A stretch of 64,000 bases of DNA, from assembly GCA_946807835.1 (NCBI GenBank), contig OX327683.1:15877001-15941000 (forward strand). Reading direction: 5' to 3'. Origin of the DNA: Ailanthus altissimus. Lineage: Eukaryota; Streptophyta; Magnoliopsida; Sapindales; Simaroubaceae. A program made the translations under genes and the position numbers. Positions 12,176-24,189 of the stretch are shown piece after piece. The notes beneath the pieces are model-generated. The model worked only from the letters and a program-made list of their open reading frames with translations. It had not been told where the DNA came from and made no database searches. How positions within the stretch are numbered: the first letter of the stretch is position 1; every line of letters starts with the position of its first letter.

Positions 12176-15100
12176 TGTTAAGGTATATGTTTATATGCTA
12201 CCTCTGGCTAAGAGTTAGTAATATTGAGAGTTATAAGTACTAAAAGTTAGCAAGTGATAAGAGTCAGCGAAATCTAATGTGTTAGAACCTTGTCTGTAAT
12301 AGGATAGAGACTTGAGGGTATACTAGTAATAACATAGTTGTAATTATTGAGATCTGTGCTTACGTGCCATCCCATTATGTATAAATATTTAATGATAGTA
12401 TTTATACAATTATTATTTCTAATAAAATCGTTAATATTATTTATAATAAATGGTAAGATACTTGTAATGTTTCAGACATTGTATGATCTGAAAGAGTTCA
12501 AATATGGTCTAAAAGAGTTTAGATCAGTGCTAAGAGTTAGCAACACTAATAGTTAAAAGTACTAAGAGTTAGTGGTGCTAAGAGTTAGAAGATTAATAGA
12601 ATTAGTGAAATTTAAACGATTAAAGCCTTGTCTGAAATGGGACAATGACTTGAGAATATATTAATAATGACATAGTTGCAAGGAGTTACAGATGGTGTTA
12701 AAAAATGTCCTTATACAAGTATGTTCTCAAACATAATTTTTCTGATCTAATTTCATTGATGCAGGTCTATCGGTGGAACCTATTAATATGGATTAGAGTA
12801 TATCTATATCTAGATGGTTTAGATGGTTAATCTTAGCAAATTATGAGTTTAGTGGAAGCTCGTATAAACATATAGGTATTCAGTGAGGACTGGATATTGA
12901 ATAGACTCACAAAGACCTCCAATAGACATCTCATAAAGCCATCAATGACAGGTCTTCTGAGTTGAGTAGTATTTGTGGTCCTTTAACCTGAGCGCCACAG
13001 TGGGCTTGTGAGTGATCCACCATAATTTGGTTCCACACATATTAGAGACCTTTCATGGTCTGACCGCTGTGTGTCATTGGGTATGGTCTGATGCTCATAG
13101 AGTCTGATGTGCATAGATATGGGATCCATCAGCTCATATGAGTGGGTTATATATCCTGATGCTCCAAGATTGTATTTTAGAAAGTCTTGTGGCCACAAGC
13201 ATAAACCTCAAAAAATATATTCCGAAGGGATAAACAATATCACAAAAGTATTTGTACATATTGTTTAAGGAAATATAAATCTAGAGATAAGTTGATGGTT
13301 GAGCAAATAAGGATTGGACGGTGATGATCTATATCTCTGCTTTTCCAGGATATATATGATGGAGGGTTTATACAAATATGCAATAACCTCAACTTGCATG
13401 ATCTAACGCACTGATTTATAATTTTTGTTACGTGTGTATGAGACATTGTTCACGGACGTATGGAGGAGCTCCATATGATAAAGCATTGTCAGACTCTTAG
13501 TCCACACCTCCATATGATAAAGCAGGTATAGACTGAGAGTCTGACAATATAAAGTGTACTCGTTGCGCACTAAGATAGTAGATTGGATTAAATAGTTCGA
13601 TCCAATAAATTTCAGTAAAATAGAATAATTGTTTCAGGATTCCTCGGGATATGCATTTGTCAAGACTTAATTGTTATGTACATCATTAAATTAATTAACA
13701 AGAGTTGTTAATTATTAAGATGTTGACAAGTGGCACAATTGGTACATGATTTGATTTTACCTTAGTTTTACCATTTAACCTTAGTAGTAAAAGCTAGTAA
13801 GGTAAAAAGTAATTATTCAAAATAATTTTGAATAATTAAATTATATATTATTATTATATTATTAGATAATATGATAATATATTAATCATGGCCATTGTAT
13901 TTTTAATACAATAAAGGGCTTAGATGTTTGCCATTCATTTACCTAATATAATTAAAATAATTATATTTGTTAAGTAATGATTTATTGAAGTGGCTATTAT
14001 TCTAGTGCTTAACAAATCTTAAGTGGGAAACCAACAATAAAATTGGTAGAGTACTTGTTTTTGTTTTATCAAAAAGTGTTGAATAACAAAAATAAAATTT
14101 TGGCTAACAATTGAATCAATTCATTCAATTTGGAGAGAAAAATTCGGCCAAGGAATTGAGAGGCAAGAGAAAATTTTATTTTTGTTCTTTCAAGTGTTGA
14201 AAAATAAGAAAAACCTCACTTCTTTTTCTTCTCTCATGGATGGCTCAAAATGAATGAAAATAAAATTGAGAAAAGATAATTATTTTAGACAAGTGTTGTC
14301 CAAAATAATATCCCTTTGAAAATTGTTCCTAAGAATTATACAAGAGTTGCATGTAAAATATTTCTAATAAATATAAGAGTTGTATGTAAATATTTATCAT
14401 CTTCATTTTAAGAATCAAATAATTGTATTCAAAGAGTTTGAATACAAGTTGTTGAAAATTCTAAAACTAAGCTACCATTCTAACTCCATAATCCCATCAA
14501 ACTGTTATGGACTATAATTATTCAATAATACACTTTAAGGTGAGCTCTTTAATTGGATTGTTGGAGGACTTGAAGATTTTGTAAAGCTACCTTCATTAGG
14601 TAAGTGTTCTTTACATTTTAATTTTATGTACATAATTGTTCATTATGTATAAGTTGTTGTATAATAGTTATATTTGAGCATATATATGATATATGTGATT
14701 AAATTTATTAAATTGAGTGTATTTGTTCATATGCTTCCGTTGCGTGTAGTAATTTTTGAAATTAGGTATACACTCATATGTCACACACTCGATTTCCTAT
14801 AGCAATAAGAACTAAAAAATGTCATTATACAAGTATGTTCGCTAATACTATGTTCTTGATCTATTTTTAACAATGCAGGTCTATTGGTGAATCTGTTTTA
14901 TATAAACCATTATATGTCTATATCTGCAAGTACAAATAGTTGTTGTTAGCTGAGCATGAGTTTAAAGCTCGTATAGGCATACAGGTATTCAGCCCAGACT
15001 GGATACTCAACAAACTCACGAGGACCACAATAGATATCCTATGAAACTATCAATGGTAGGTCCTCTCGAGTTAAATAGTATTCATGGTCCTTTAATTTGA

Positions 15101-16636
15101 GTGCCAAGGTTGGCTTGTGGGTAATCCACCATACTTTAGTTCCACGGATGTTAGGGACCTTTTATGATCTGACCACTACGTGTCACTAGGTATAGTCTAA
15201 TGCTCATGAAGTTCAGTGTGCGTAAATATAAGATTTGTTAGCTCACATAGGTGAGTTGTATATCTGATACTTTGAAATTGTATCTCAGAAATTCTTATGG
15301 CCATAAGCAATAAACCCAGGAATGGAGTTTCCCATAGGGTTGAACAATATAGCAAAAGGGTTTTGTATATTGGTCATCAAGATACAAATCTAGATATAAG
15401 TTCATAAATGAGCTCATGGAAATTTGATGGTGCAGATCTATATCCTTACACATCTAAGGTATAATTGAGAGAATGATTATACGTATGCGTTAGAATCTCA
15501 ATTTGTATAGTCTAATTCGCTGATTTGTAATATCTATGACGTATGCGTAAAGCATCAATCACGAACTCATGGAATAGTTCTATTTAGTGAATCGGGTGTG
15601 GATCTAAGGAGTTCAACAGTATAAAGTGTAATCATTGTGCACTGGGGCAGCATACTAGATTGAATAGTTTAATTCAGTAAAATTCAATAAAATTAAATAT
15701 TTGTTTCAAGAACATTTGAAATGCGTGCGTAGTGATACTTAAGTGTTAAGTATATTAATTAGTTAACAATTATTATTGACCAATTAAATGGTAACACGTG
15801 GTGCATAATAAGCCTTCTGATAAGTTGACTTGTGTAGTTTGGTAAGGTCCACTTTAAGTTAAATGAGGACTTAAAAGTAATTTTATTTAATTGATTATTT
15901 AATTAATAAATAATCAATATATATTTATTTAATTGTTAAATAAATTGTTAACTTAACTATAATTAATAATTAACCAAATAGTTAAATTAATTAAGATATT
16001 TATTTATTTGATAAATAAATAAAAATTTAACTTAATGGTAACTTAACCTTAGTAATTTTGTTACTCTTGCGCTGAGTTACTTTTTGAAATAAATATTAAA
16101 TTAAGTAAACAATTTATTATATATAAAATGGATGTGTGAGGCCAACAATTATACTAATGAATTGATAAGTTTCTTTTGTGTTTTTATTTTAAGAGTTAAA
16201 GCAAAGAAAAACAAAGAGAACTTCATCTTGATCATTTCTTCATTTTAGGTGGTCAAATTACAAGTAATTCTTGAAATATTTTTGTTATTTAAGTGTTGAA
16301 TTAGAAAACAAAATATATTAATTGCTTTATAGTATATTAATTGCTTAAGAGTTGAGCATTATATTAAGTGTTAATCTAAAGTTTAAAGAGTTAAACTATT
16401 TGTTAGATTTAAGCTACTATTCTAGATGATTAAGCTCATTCAGTTGATTGCTAGAACTGTACATGAGCTTCAGTTCAAACGGTCTCCCAAAACAATTAAT
16501 CCAAAGGCTTCTGAGGTGATGACTCTCAATCTTTGTTTTAATATGATTAAAATGCATAAATTGTGTTCAATATTAGTTATTTAAGTTTTCATTGTGAATA
16601 TGTATATATTTATAATGAACACAAATACCACTCTAA
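12176..16636 (+). mobile_element. Solo LTR (about 2.0 kb family), split by a second solo LTR
   Basis: It begins TGTTAAGGT and belongs to the same LTR family as 27355-29487, 50618-54078, 55164-57431, 58000 and 62892. The host duplication is aaact (12171-12175 and 16637-16641), and the copia 2 integrase frame resumes exactly after it. Without the inner insertion its length is 1999 bp. The 3' end (about 16600-16636) is degraded and does not end in CA. No internal coding region is present. Confidence 0.8.
12345..14801 (+). mobile_element. Solo LTR nested in the 12176-16636 solo LTR
   Basis: It begins tattgagatctgtgcttacg (TG mutated to TA) and ends CCTATA (CA mutated to TA). The flanking duplication is gtaat (12340-12344) and gcaat (14802-14806), one mismatch. 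The outer LTR continues after it with aaaaaatgtcattatac, which matches the same internal position in sister LTRs. Its length of 2457 bp is close to the 2268 bp of the related copy at 55164-57431. Confidence 0.8.
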
Positions 16637-17243
16637 AAACTAACCTTAGCTTTTGCACACACTGTCAAAGTGGTAAGGCACATAAATTAGATCATAAAGC
16701 ATCTTTATCCAAAACACAGAAACCTTTGAAATTGATCCACACAGACCTGTAAGGGTCAGCAGCAGTAAACTCAACTCAAAGGTACAAATACTATGTTAGC
16801 TTCTTAGATGATTTCATAAGATACATATAGGTGTATCCCTTGATTACTAAAGCTAAAACTTAGTATATATTTCTTCAGTTCAAGAGTCTAATTGAAAAAT
16901 AATTTGGGAGATCCATTAAAAATCAAATTAAGGAGGTGAGTTTAGACCTCTACTCAAATATTTTAACCAACAAATGATAGTCTTCAGACATTTATGTCCT
17001 CATACTCATCATCAGAATAGTAAAATCGAGATGAGACATAGACATCTCATAGATATTGCCCTTACACTGTTATCACAAGCCAATATACCACTAAAAATCT
17101 TGTGGGAAGCTGTTGAAAAAACCATTTATCTAATCAATATACTACTAACTCTAGTCCTGAACCAAGTCTCTTTATTTCAAAAATTATTCCTTGCTAGACC
17201 GGACTACACACTACTCAAGGTCTGTGGTTGTACTTGCTATCTT
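16637..17243 (+). pseudogene. Copia 2 integrase core remnant
   Basis: It carries the second half of the zinc-binding motif (CTHCQSGKAHK), the core entry LIHTDL, the FLDDFIRYI block, and a later stretch (16974-17243) including RHLIDIALTLLSQANIPLKILWEAV. Several stops interrupt it. It is cut at 17243 by the chromovirus-type element and resumes at 26947. Confidence 0.88.
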
Positions 17244-20084
17244 TGTAGTAACCAGTATCTACAACCGGTAATAATAAGTATTTATATATATACATATTTT
17301 ATTTGTATGTCGGTGATACTTAATTTATGCATTGTTATTAATAGTGTTTGTATAAGTTAAGGACATACTATTAGTCTTGGGTTTATTTGCAACACTTTAG
17401 ATTTATTTTAAGGACCAAATTATAATACTTTGAAAGTTTTGGGGGAAAATTTGTAAATATCAAAAATTAGCCTCTTAGTATAAAAATACACTTTTGAAAT
17501 CCTAATTCACTCATTTTGATCGAGCTACCTGTTTTAGAGTGAGAAAAGAGAGAAGCAAAGGGAGAGAAAGAGAAGAAGAAGAAACAAAGGAAGAAAAAAG
17601 TTAGAATTTAAGCTTTAAGAGATATATTATAACCCTCTCTTAATTTTTTGGTGTTAAATTAGTTAATTCCTTTAAGTTTTGATTTCTAAAAATATGTACA
17701 ATTGAGGATGTGATGAGTATTTTGTAAGATATTGTAAGAATTGATGATGATCTATGTAGATAGCTTGATAAATCATGAAGAATTGTAGAATTTTTAATTG
17801 ATTGTCTCTTGATCCAGGATTTTTATAAATTGTTGTGCTTCGATCCTGGTTTTAAATTTTAAGTATATAAAATTAAACATGTTAAGAATCATTTGAGACT
17901 TTGAATTGATTGAAAATTCTAGAAATTAAATTTGTAGTGAATTTACCAAAATGACCTTGAAATTATGGAAATTTCCTGTGTTAACAGTATGATACAGTGA
18001 CAAATAATTTTTGATCTGCTGAATGATCTTCAAAAATTACGAATTTATAAAATATAATACTTTTATATGTCTAATAAGATATAATCATAATTGAGAATTT
18101 ATATCAATGTGATTAAATTGTTATGATTTTCTAAAGAGTGTCAGTTCATTGCAGTATTTGATTAACAAATTTTTAAAGCTATAGAATATAATAATTATAA
18201 AATACTTTTGGCAGTGATTTTGAAGTGAAATATTTATCATGAATTTAAATATGTGTTAAGAGTAATTCTGTAATAATTTTATAATTTTTGAGTTAGTATA
18301 TGATTTTATAAAATTGGGAGATTGAATACTGTTCAGTAAATATCTTCATCATGTTAGAAGAGTAGTTTAGATTCGATGGTGTTTATGGAATGGATTGTGT
18401 AAGATTTATGATATAATATTCATATATAAAAATAATATATGAGTCAAGAATGATATATTCTGATTTTGGAGTAATTAGACACCATTTGATGTATAAGAAA
18501 ATTTTGTTAAATATAGGTGGTCAAAATGACAGGTTCTGAGAAACCAAGTAATTAGACCAATTCGATGTAATAAGTGCAATATGTGTAATTTTGTAAGCTA
18601 TTCAAGTGTTTTGTATGAATTTTGAGGCTCATGAAAGGATTAATCTCCATTGATAAGTTAAGAAGATTTAAGCCTTGTAGTTGAAAGTGTTAAGAGGTAA
18701 GTATACTAGACTTTTACTAAAATCACAATAAGCATAGTAATTGTCTATGTATGATTTTGTAAATGTGCTTAGAAATATGTTTATGTTATGCCAAAGTATA
18801 TTTGATATGAAATGTGAAAGATATATATTTACGAATGTGAGCATTGACATTGAGCATAGACATACATGTGTTTTTGAAAATGAGCTTTCAAAATGAAATG
18901 TGTTTAACAAATAAAGCTTTTGAAGTGTAATATGTACATGAGAAACATTTTATGTTTTGAGGATGTTTGAACTCACTGTTGACGTAGTAAGCATCTTATG
19001 TGATTTGTGGAGCCTTTATGTGTGGCATTTCCTTTGGGATTGGTATATATTTTGTGTTCTGTATGTAAAGAGGATCCTATTGGTACCTAAAAGAAGATTG
19101 AGTCATCACATTTATGTGGTGGCGTATTAGTGTATGTGAGAGGACTCACCGATGATCAGGGTGAGGGTTTGGCTCTTTCCTTCGGGCTTCAATATTATAT
19201 GTGTGTAATTTAAACCTCACTTACATTATTCCTCTCCTATGGTATGTCACCTACGAGTGACATTTGGCTCATTATGTGATATGTGATATGCAAGTGCTAC
19301 TAAGTAGTAATTGAGTAATGGTATTCCTATTATATGTTTTGAAAGAATCTGTAAGCGCTTACTTGACATATGATCTGATAAGATTATGAATTTTGATTTA
19401 TCATAGCATATCATACACATGCATTGTATACATATATGTATTCGTTATTTGATATATGAAAAACTAGTATACTTACTAAGTTTTATACTCATTATAGTTT
19501 ATGGTGATTTTAGGCAAATAAGGTACATGTGTTCTTAGCGGATTTGGCAAGACTTCTACTGTTCCTTGGGTTCCCTAAATTGCTAGGTTGCTGAGTGTTT
19601 AATTTAGGGACATGTGGGATAGGATATTTGATTTATCCATATTGAATAAATACTTATATATTATTTTATTATGTGTGATTAGATTTGGTTTAAGTTTCAC
19701 CAAGTGTGGTTATTGGTTGATTTTAAGTAAGAATTTGCAATGAATATATTCTGGGCTTCCGGTAACAAAGTTGCTACTGGTGACGTAGTAGAGTGTTAAT
19801 CTCTGAGAAAACTCTGCGTATCTCCGGTTTACTAATTGCCCCAGTCATAATTCAATTGTATAATTGTGAACAATTGAAATGAATGTTTAAATATTTTCAA
19901 TAAATGTTTATGTTTATATTTTAGGTTATGGGTTGATTTTAGTGTTGAACTTACTAGCAACTTGCTAAAGATTCCTATGTTGAATTAAAGTTTGAAATTT
20001 TACGCAATTTTATTTATGAGTGCACATTATTGAATGAGTGTAAGTTATGTCATGTTTTAGATCTTTTAGGTCTAGGGCGTGACA
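17244..20084 (+). repeat. 5' LTR of the chromovirus-type element
   Basis: It begins TGTAGTAACC and ends GTGACA. It is collinear with 24190-26946, with indels (for example around 17380 and 19100) and frequent substitutions. The exception is 19460-19875, which is identical to 26322-26737. Confidence 0.92.
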
Positions 20085-20092
20085 ACTTTTAG

Positions 20093-20103
20093 TGGTATCA
20101 GAG
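20093..20103 (+). other. Primer-binding site of the chromovirus-type element
   Basis: The sequence tggtatcagag lies eight bases after the LTR and matches the initiator tRNA-Met primer site perfectly over 11 bases. Confidence 0.8.
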
Positions 20104-20460
20104 ATAAGATATGATTATGTAGACTTTTAGGTGTCAAGTCAAGGGAACCGAGCAAATGCCAAATCCTTAGGATTGTATTTGTAGTTTTGTTGTGTAAATG
20201 TTTGACATCTTGCTTAAATTTTTGTATGATTTATGAACATGACACATTATCCAAGAGCTACTAAGATTGTTGATATTGTAGATAATGGTACTTTTTAGGA
20301 TCTTAATGTTACTATCTATGATTTTTTTAAAGTTATGACTAATATGCTTAGTAAGAATGATGTCGAATATCTTATAATGATAATTTGTATGTCATAGAGC
20401 AAATTGAGATAATTTTCTCAATGTCAAAATATAGAAAAGTAGAGTATTGAAGACATGAAG
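20104..20460 (+). other. 5' interior of the chromovirus-type element, no recognised gag
   Basis: A short frame from about 20243 is compatible with the beginning of a gag, but it is quickly broken. I recognise no capsid or zinc-knuckle motif. The cargo in opposite orientation begins after about 20460. Confidence 0.4.
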
Positions 20461-20470
20461 TGAAACAACT

Positions 20471-20476
20471 TTTATT
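20471..20476 (-). terminator. Possible poly(A) signal after the LOG-like copy
   Basis: AATAAA on the minus strand lies about 90 bases after the final stop of the extended LOG frame. No A tail follows it, so a full processed-transcript structure is not demonstrated. Confidence 0.35.
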
Positions 20477-20562
20477 GAAAAGGAAAACAACAATAGCAGC
20501 AACAAAAAAACAGTGGAGACTACAGAGTTAGATTTAAATCTATTTTGCGCTTTTTCTCATTG

Positions 20563-21186
20563 TCATGGGTAGACCAATTTAACTGATGCAATATATGGAT
20601 TAGACAGAGGAATAAAAAACTGCAATTGATCAATCAGTTGATCAACAGTTAGAGCAGAAATAAGAATCCGTCGTGCTAGAAGTAGGATGAATTGTGTTCC
20701 TACTGCTTAGTCAAGAAAAGATAACAACCCATTATAAAAACCATTAACATTTAACAAACTAATAAATTTTCGGTGGATTTGTAATTGTGCCCATGAGGCA
20801 ATTTGAAAAATTTCCTCTAAGGTCCTGAAACCTTCTGGCAGAGCTATGAAGGCATCTGCATGTCTAAGCATTTGAGCAATTTGCTCGTGTATAGATGAGA
20901 CTTGTAACTCATCCCCAACTGTTTTTTCTACAATATTTTTCATAGCTAGAGGTTTTAGAATGATACCCAAAACTCGACTACTTTTATTATGTGCAGCTTT
21001 TGTCATATACCCCATTAACCTACGGTTACCTCCTCCATATACTAAATATATATTTCGCTCAGCTAATATCTTACCAAGATTTTCTGCAGCTTTTACAAAC
21101 TCTTTAGTATTTCCAGGATTAGATCCACAAAAGACATAAATTTTTGTGAATCGACGAGCTGATGTTTCCTTCATTATTATGTTCAC
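20563..21186 (-). pseudogene. LOG-like: LOG-like cytokinin riboside 5'-monophosphate phosphoribohydrolase, intron-free copy with one internal stop
   Basis: LOG enzymes release active cytokinin bases from their riboside monophosphates in the cytosol. The frame opens at 21186; the internal Met at 21174 gives a more typical N-terminus. Family blocks in order are IYVFCGSNPG (16-25), LAERNIYLVYGGG (41-53), VGDELQ (90-95), RHADAFIALPEGF (108-120), TLEE (122-125), WAQL (132-135) and LLNVNGFYNGLLSFLD (144-159). A TAA at 20709-20707 replaces a residue after codon 159. The frame then stays open for 47 more codons of LOG-like C-terminus and stops at 20565-20563, so the copy is full length. Plant LOG genes are normally split by several introns; none is present, suggesting an mRNA-derived copy. 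The signature PGGxGTxxE reads PEGFRTLEE, and the first loop reads GGGNRRLMG, so key phosphate-loop glycines are lost. It lies antisense inside the chromovirus-type element. A truncated product is possible, but enzyme activity is unlikely. Confidence 0.88.
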
Positions 21187-21234
21187 CCTAATCTTTGAAT
21201 GTTTTTGAGTTTATATAAAGATGCAAAAATAATG

Positions 21235-21242
21235 TATTTATA
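21235..21242 (-). promoter_or_regulatory. TATA-like box upstream of the LOG-like copy
   Basis: On the minus strand TATAAATA lies about 50-65 bases before the two candidate start codons. A second TATA-like stretch (tatataaa) lies at 21212-21219, closer than usual. Function is inferred. Confidence 0.45.
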
Positions 21243-21389
21243 GAAGAAAAAAGAATTGATAACAGTTGTGGGGCATATGTGTAAGTATGTTCAAGTATAT
21301 ATTTTCCTCGATTCTTGTGAAGTAAAAAGAAATAATGAGTTTTATTTTATCATTTATAAGGGACAATAGGTCGTAAAATTTTGAATAAA

Positions 21390-23480
21390 TATTTATTGAT
21401 ATATAAGTGTGATAAAATTGTGTCGGAAGCATGATGAGTTAGGTAAGATAATTAAGAAAAGTCAAATAGAGGCCCATTTTATAGAGTTAGGGACTTTGCT
21501 GTCTTGGCACTAATAGCCGACAATGCATTTATGATTTGAAGACTTTTGGGCTAACATCTGAACTTTTGGACTTGAGGCCAAATTAACTTTATTAATTACA
21601 AGGATTTTTATGGTCTTAACATAGATTTTGTGGCTGATAGATTAAAAGCTGACATAAAGAAAGATAAAGCACACTTGACATAAAGATAAAGCAGAAGCAC
21701 TCCTATCATGATTAACTGTTAAATGATGAGTAGCTTGAATTATCACTATTGTATCCTTGGGTAAAGTCTTTGAATTGGGTCCAAAAACTTCTCGTGTTTA
21801 ATGATGTAGTATCCATTGAGTTGATTCTCATCAATGCAGTTGCTTCTCTTTCGACTTCGTTGTCAGTTGGATAAGGTTGAGAATCTTAGGATAATAATAA
21901 AGTCAAGTTGGGTTAGTGAGATGTTTCATCAATCTGCATGTGGTCACCTGGCACACTGGGCTGTAGAAAGTTGTCCAGGTTTAAAGGAAATTCATTTGGA
22001 TTTAGAAAGTAGTAGTGGTGTCTAGAGTAGTCAGTCTCTTTTTGATGTGATAGAGTGGCACGAATCTGGTTTCTGTGAAAAATAGAAAGAGCAATGTGGG
22101 TTAAAATGAGTCTCCCTGGTCACTTTCATCTGTGTCTTATCCGTGAGAGAGGAACTTATGAAGTTGTTATTCCTAAACATTGAATGAGGGCTCTGGCTGA
22201 GTGAAAGATGAGTCTACCATATCTTGATCTTCTGCAGGTGAGCTGGTCAGGATGAGGGATGTATTAGCTTTCTCTTGGATTTAGGTGTCAGTTGGATAAG
22301 GTTGGGAGTCTTGAAAGAGGGATAAGTTAAGATTAGGTTGGTGTTGGTCAAGTTCTGTCGGGACAGCTGGCTGAGATTGGGTAGGTTCTGTCAGGACAGC
22401 TAGCTGAGGCCATTATTGAATGTTATCCATTTCTTGTCTGTATCTGGCATAATAAGTCATGTTTGGGGTATGGTGATGGTGGGTGGAGTAATCTGTATTT
22501 CTGTGATGTGAAAGATGATGTTTTTGTCTTTGTCGGGATTTGTGTAAATTGACAAAATTTAGCTCTTCTGCAAAGTCATCTTCAACCTGTTCTCAAGGTG
22601 CAGCATCTTCTGGGGATATCCAAATAGACGAAGGAATTATCTGGTTTTCCTAGGTAAGAATTCTTTCAAGTTCTCTCTTTTGCTGGACTACTTCTTCAAG
22701 CCAGAGCTTAATTGATCTTTTTAGTGAAAGGGGAAATGTGAAGTAATCCTTAACAGTGGGGTAATAATGAATTTCATGATCTGAAACAATCATACCCTTT
22801 CATTGGAGAAGTAAGACAGATCAAAGATGTTGTTTAGGGACTGCAGCATTTGTGTTTTTGCAATCATGTGTTAAAATTTAGTTATCCACCATGTCTTGGG
22901 GTAAAACCATTGGAGAAAAATTAGGGCTGGATAATCTTCATCACATATTTCTAATTCTTAGAGGGTTTTAAGTAATGGAAATTCCATGACGATTGTATAC
23001 AGATCCAACAGGTAATATAACAAGTAAAGGACAAGTTTGGACTATTGGAAAAATAGGAAAAAAGAGTGCATGTGAAAGAAATGGTATTCCAAGTTGAACA
23101 AAAGGCCACCAAGATGGCGTGGTCTCTGATGAATTCTTTGGCACAGAAATGGAGTGTTCTAGTTTTAATTAGGTGTGGAAATTATGGTGGATTAAAAGAA
23201 ATAGGAGGAGTTATGATAATGGGATTCATCATGAATATGGTAAGAGGGTTGGTTTTCTTTATTGCTAGAAAAATGGTTGTGAGGTTTAGGCTATTTATAG
23301 GGTTTCGTGAAAGAAAATCAGCAATCGTTTTTTCCTTTCTTTTTATGTGGATGGCGTTAAATGAATAGTTAAAAAAATTATCTTTGCCATCGCAATAATT
23401 GTGCTAATGGAATCTTTTCTGTTTGAAATTGAGCATAAAAAAACAAAGCAGATATGTCAATCTCAATGAGAAAATGATAT
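21390..23480 (-). pseudogene. Possible endogenous plant pararetrovirus (Caulimoviridae-like) 3' remnant
   Basis: Reading the minus strand, the stretch around 23380-23300 resembles the end of a pararetroviral RNase H, with the short motif IADFLSRNP at 23326-23300. Below it a decayed coding-like stretch runs to about 22300 in several frames with stops, where a second ORF is found in some plant pararetroviruses. Then comes a non-coding part with a TATAAAA box (21477-21483) and an AATAAA signal (21392-21397) about 80 bases later, an arrangement like the promoter and poly(A) region of such viruses. The rest of the polymerase, protease, coat and movement regions is absent. All frames are broken, so it cannot encode virus. 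It could instead be a decayed Ty3/gypsy piece. Confidence 0.35.
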
Positions 23481-23969
23481 CCAATAAGATGGACTATTTT
23501 AAAGAGTTAAAGTAAGAGATATAATGCCGAGATCTATGGTTTAAGAATCAATTGAACTAAAGGTCTTTTTATTGAAGTTGATTTTTGATCATTTAAGATA
23601 ATGTCTTCAACATTCTGATTTGAATGACAATTTAGTTGTATAGAAATGCTAAATTATTTTCATTTTGAGAATGATATTAAGGTAATGAATGATATTATGA
23701 CATATGAGTAAATGTTGAAGGGATTAAAATTTTCAGAGGAGTTAAGAATTTTATTTAAGAGATTAGTATGGGTATTCTACATCTATGTCATTCTTTAATG
23801 AATAAAAGATAAAGTGTATAGATGCCCATTAAATATTGAACGAACAGGTTAAAAGAATAAAAATATGTGTGTATAAATTTTATAAGTTCATAATGTGTGC
23901 CATGTGTTTATTTTCCGGATATATGTTTTATGCTCCTCTCATATACTAAGCTATAAGTCACTTAAACTT

Positions 23970-24146
23970 AGATATGATCTCACCTATGAAGAAGTGCCCA
24001 TTAGAATTTTGGACAATAAGGAGCGAATTCTTCGTACTAAGAATATTGATTTGGTAAAGGTTTTATGGAGAAACCATGCAGTTGAAGAGGCAACCTGAGA
24101 ACGAGAATGAGAAATGAGATCTAAGTATCCTCATCTATTTACTTAA
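23970..24146 (+). pseudogene. C-terminal chromodomain tail of a Ty3/gypsy polyprotein
   Basis: The frame reads DLTYEEVPIRILDNKERILR and continues KNIDLVKVLWRNHAVEEAT, the conserved polyprotein end of plant Tekay/Del chromoviruses. The chromodomain is thought to guide integration to heterochromatin. A TGA replaces the conserved tryptophan after EEAT, then the typical ERE, EMR and YPHLF residues follow with one further stop. It is followed by a gggacgaaattc stretch and the polypurine tract, exactly as in intact relatives. Confidence 0.85.
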
Positions 24147-24189
24147 GTTATGAATTTTGGGGACGAAATTCTTATAAGGAAGGGAGAAT

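Noticed and set aside
23066..23368. Plus-strand 100-codon frame inside the chromovirus-type element
   Set aside because: The minus strand of the same stretch shows the RNase H-like end, so the plus frame is probably its shadow.
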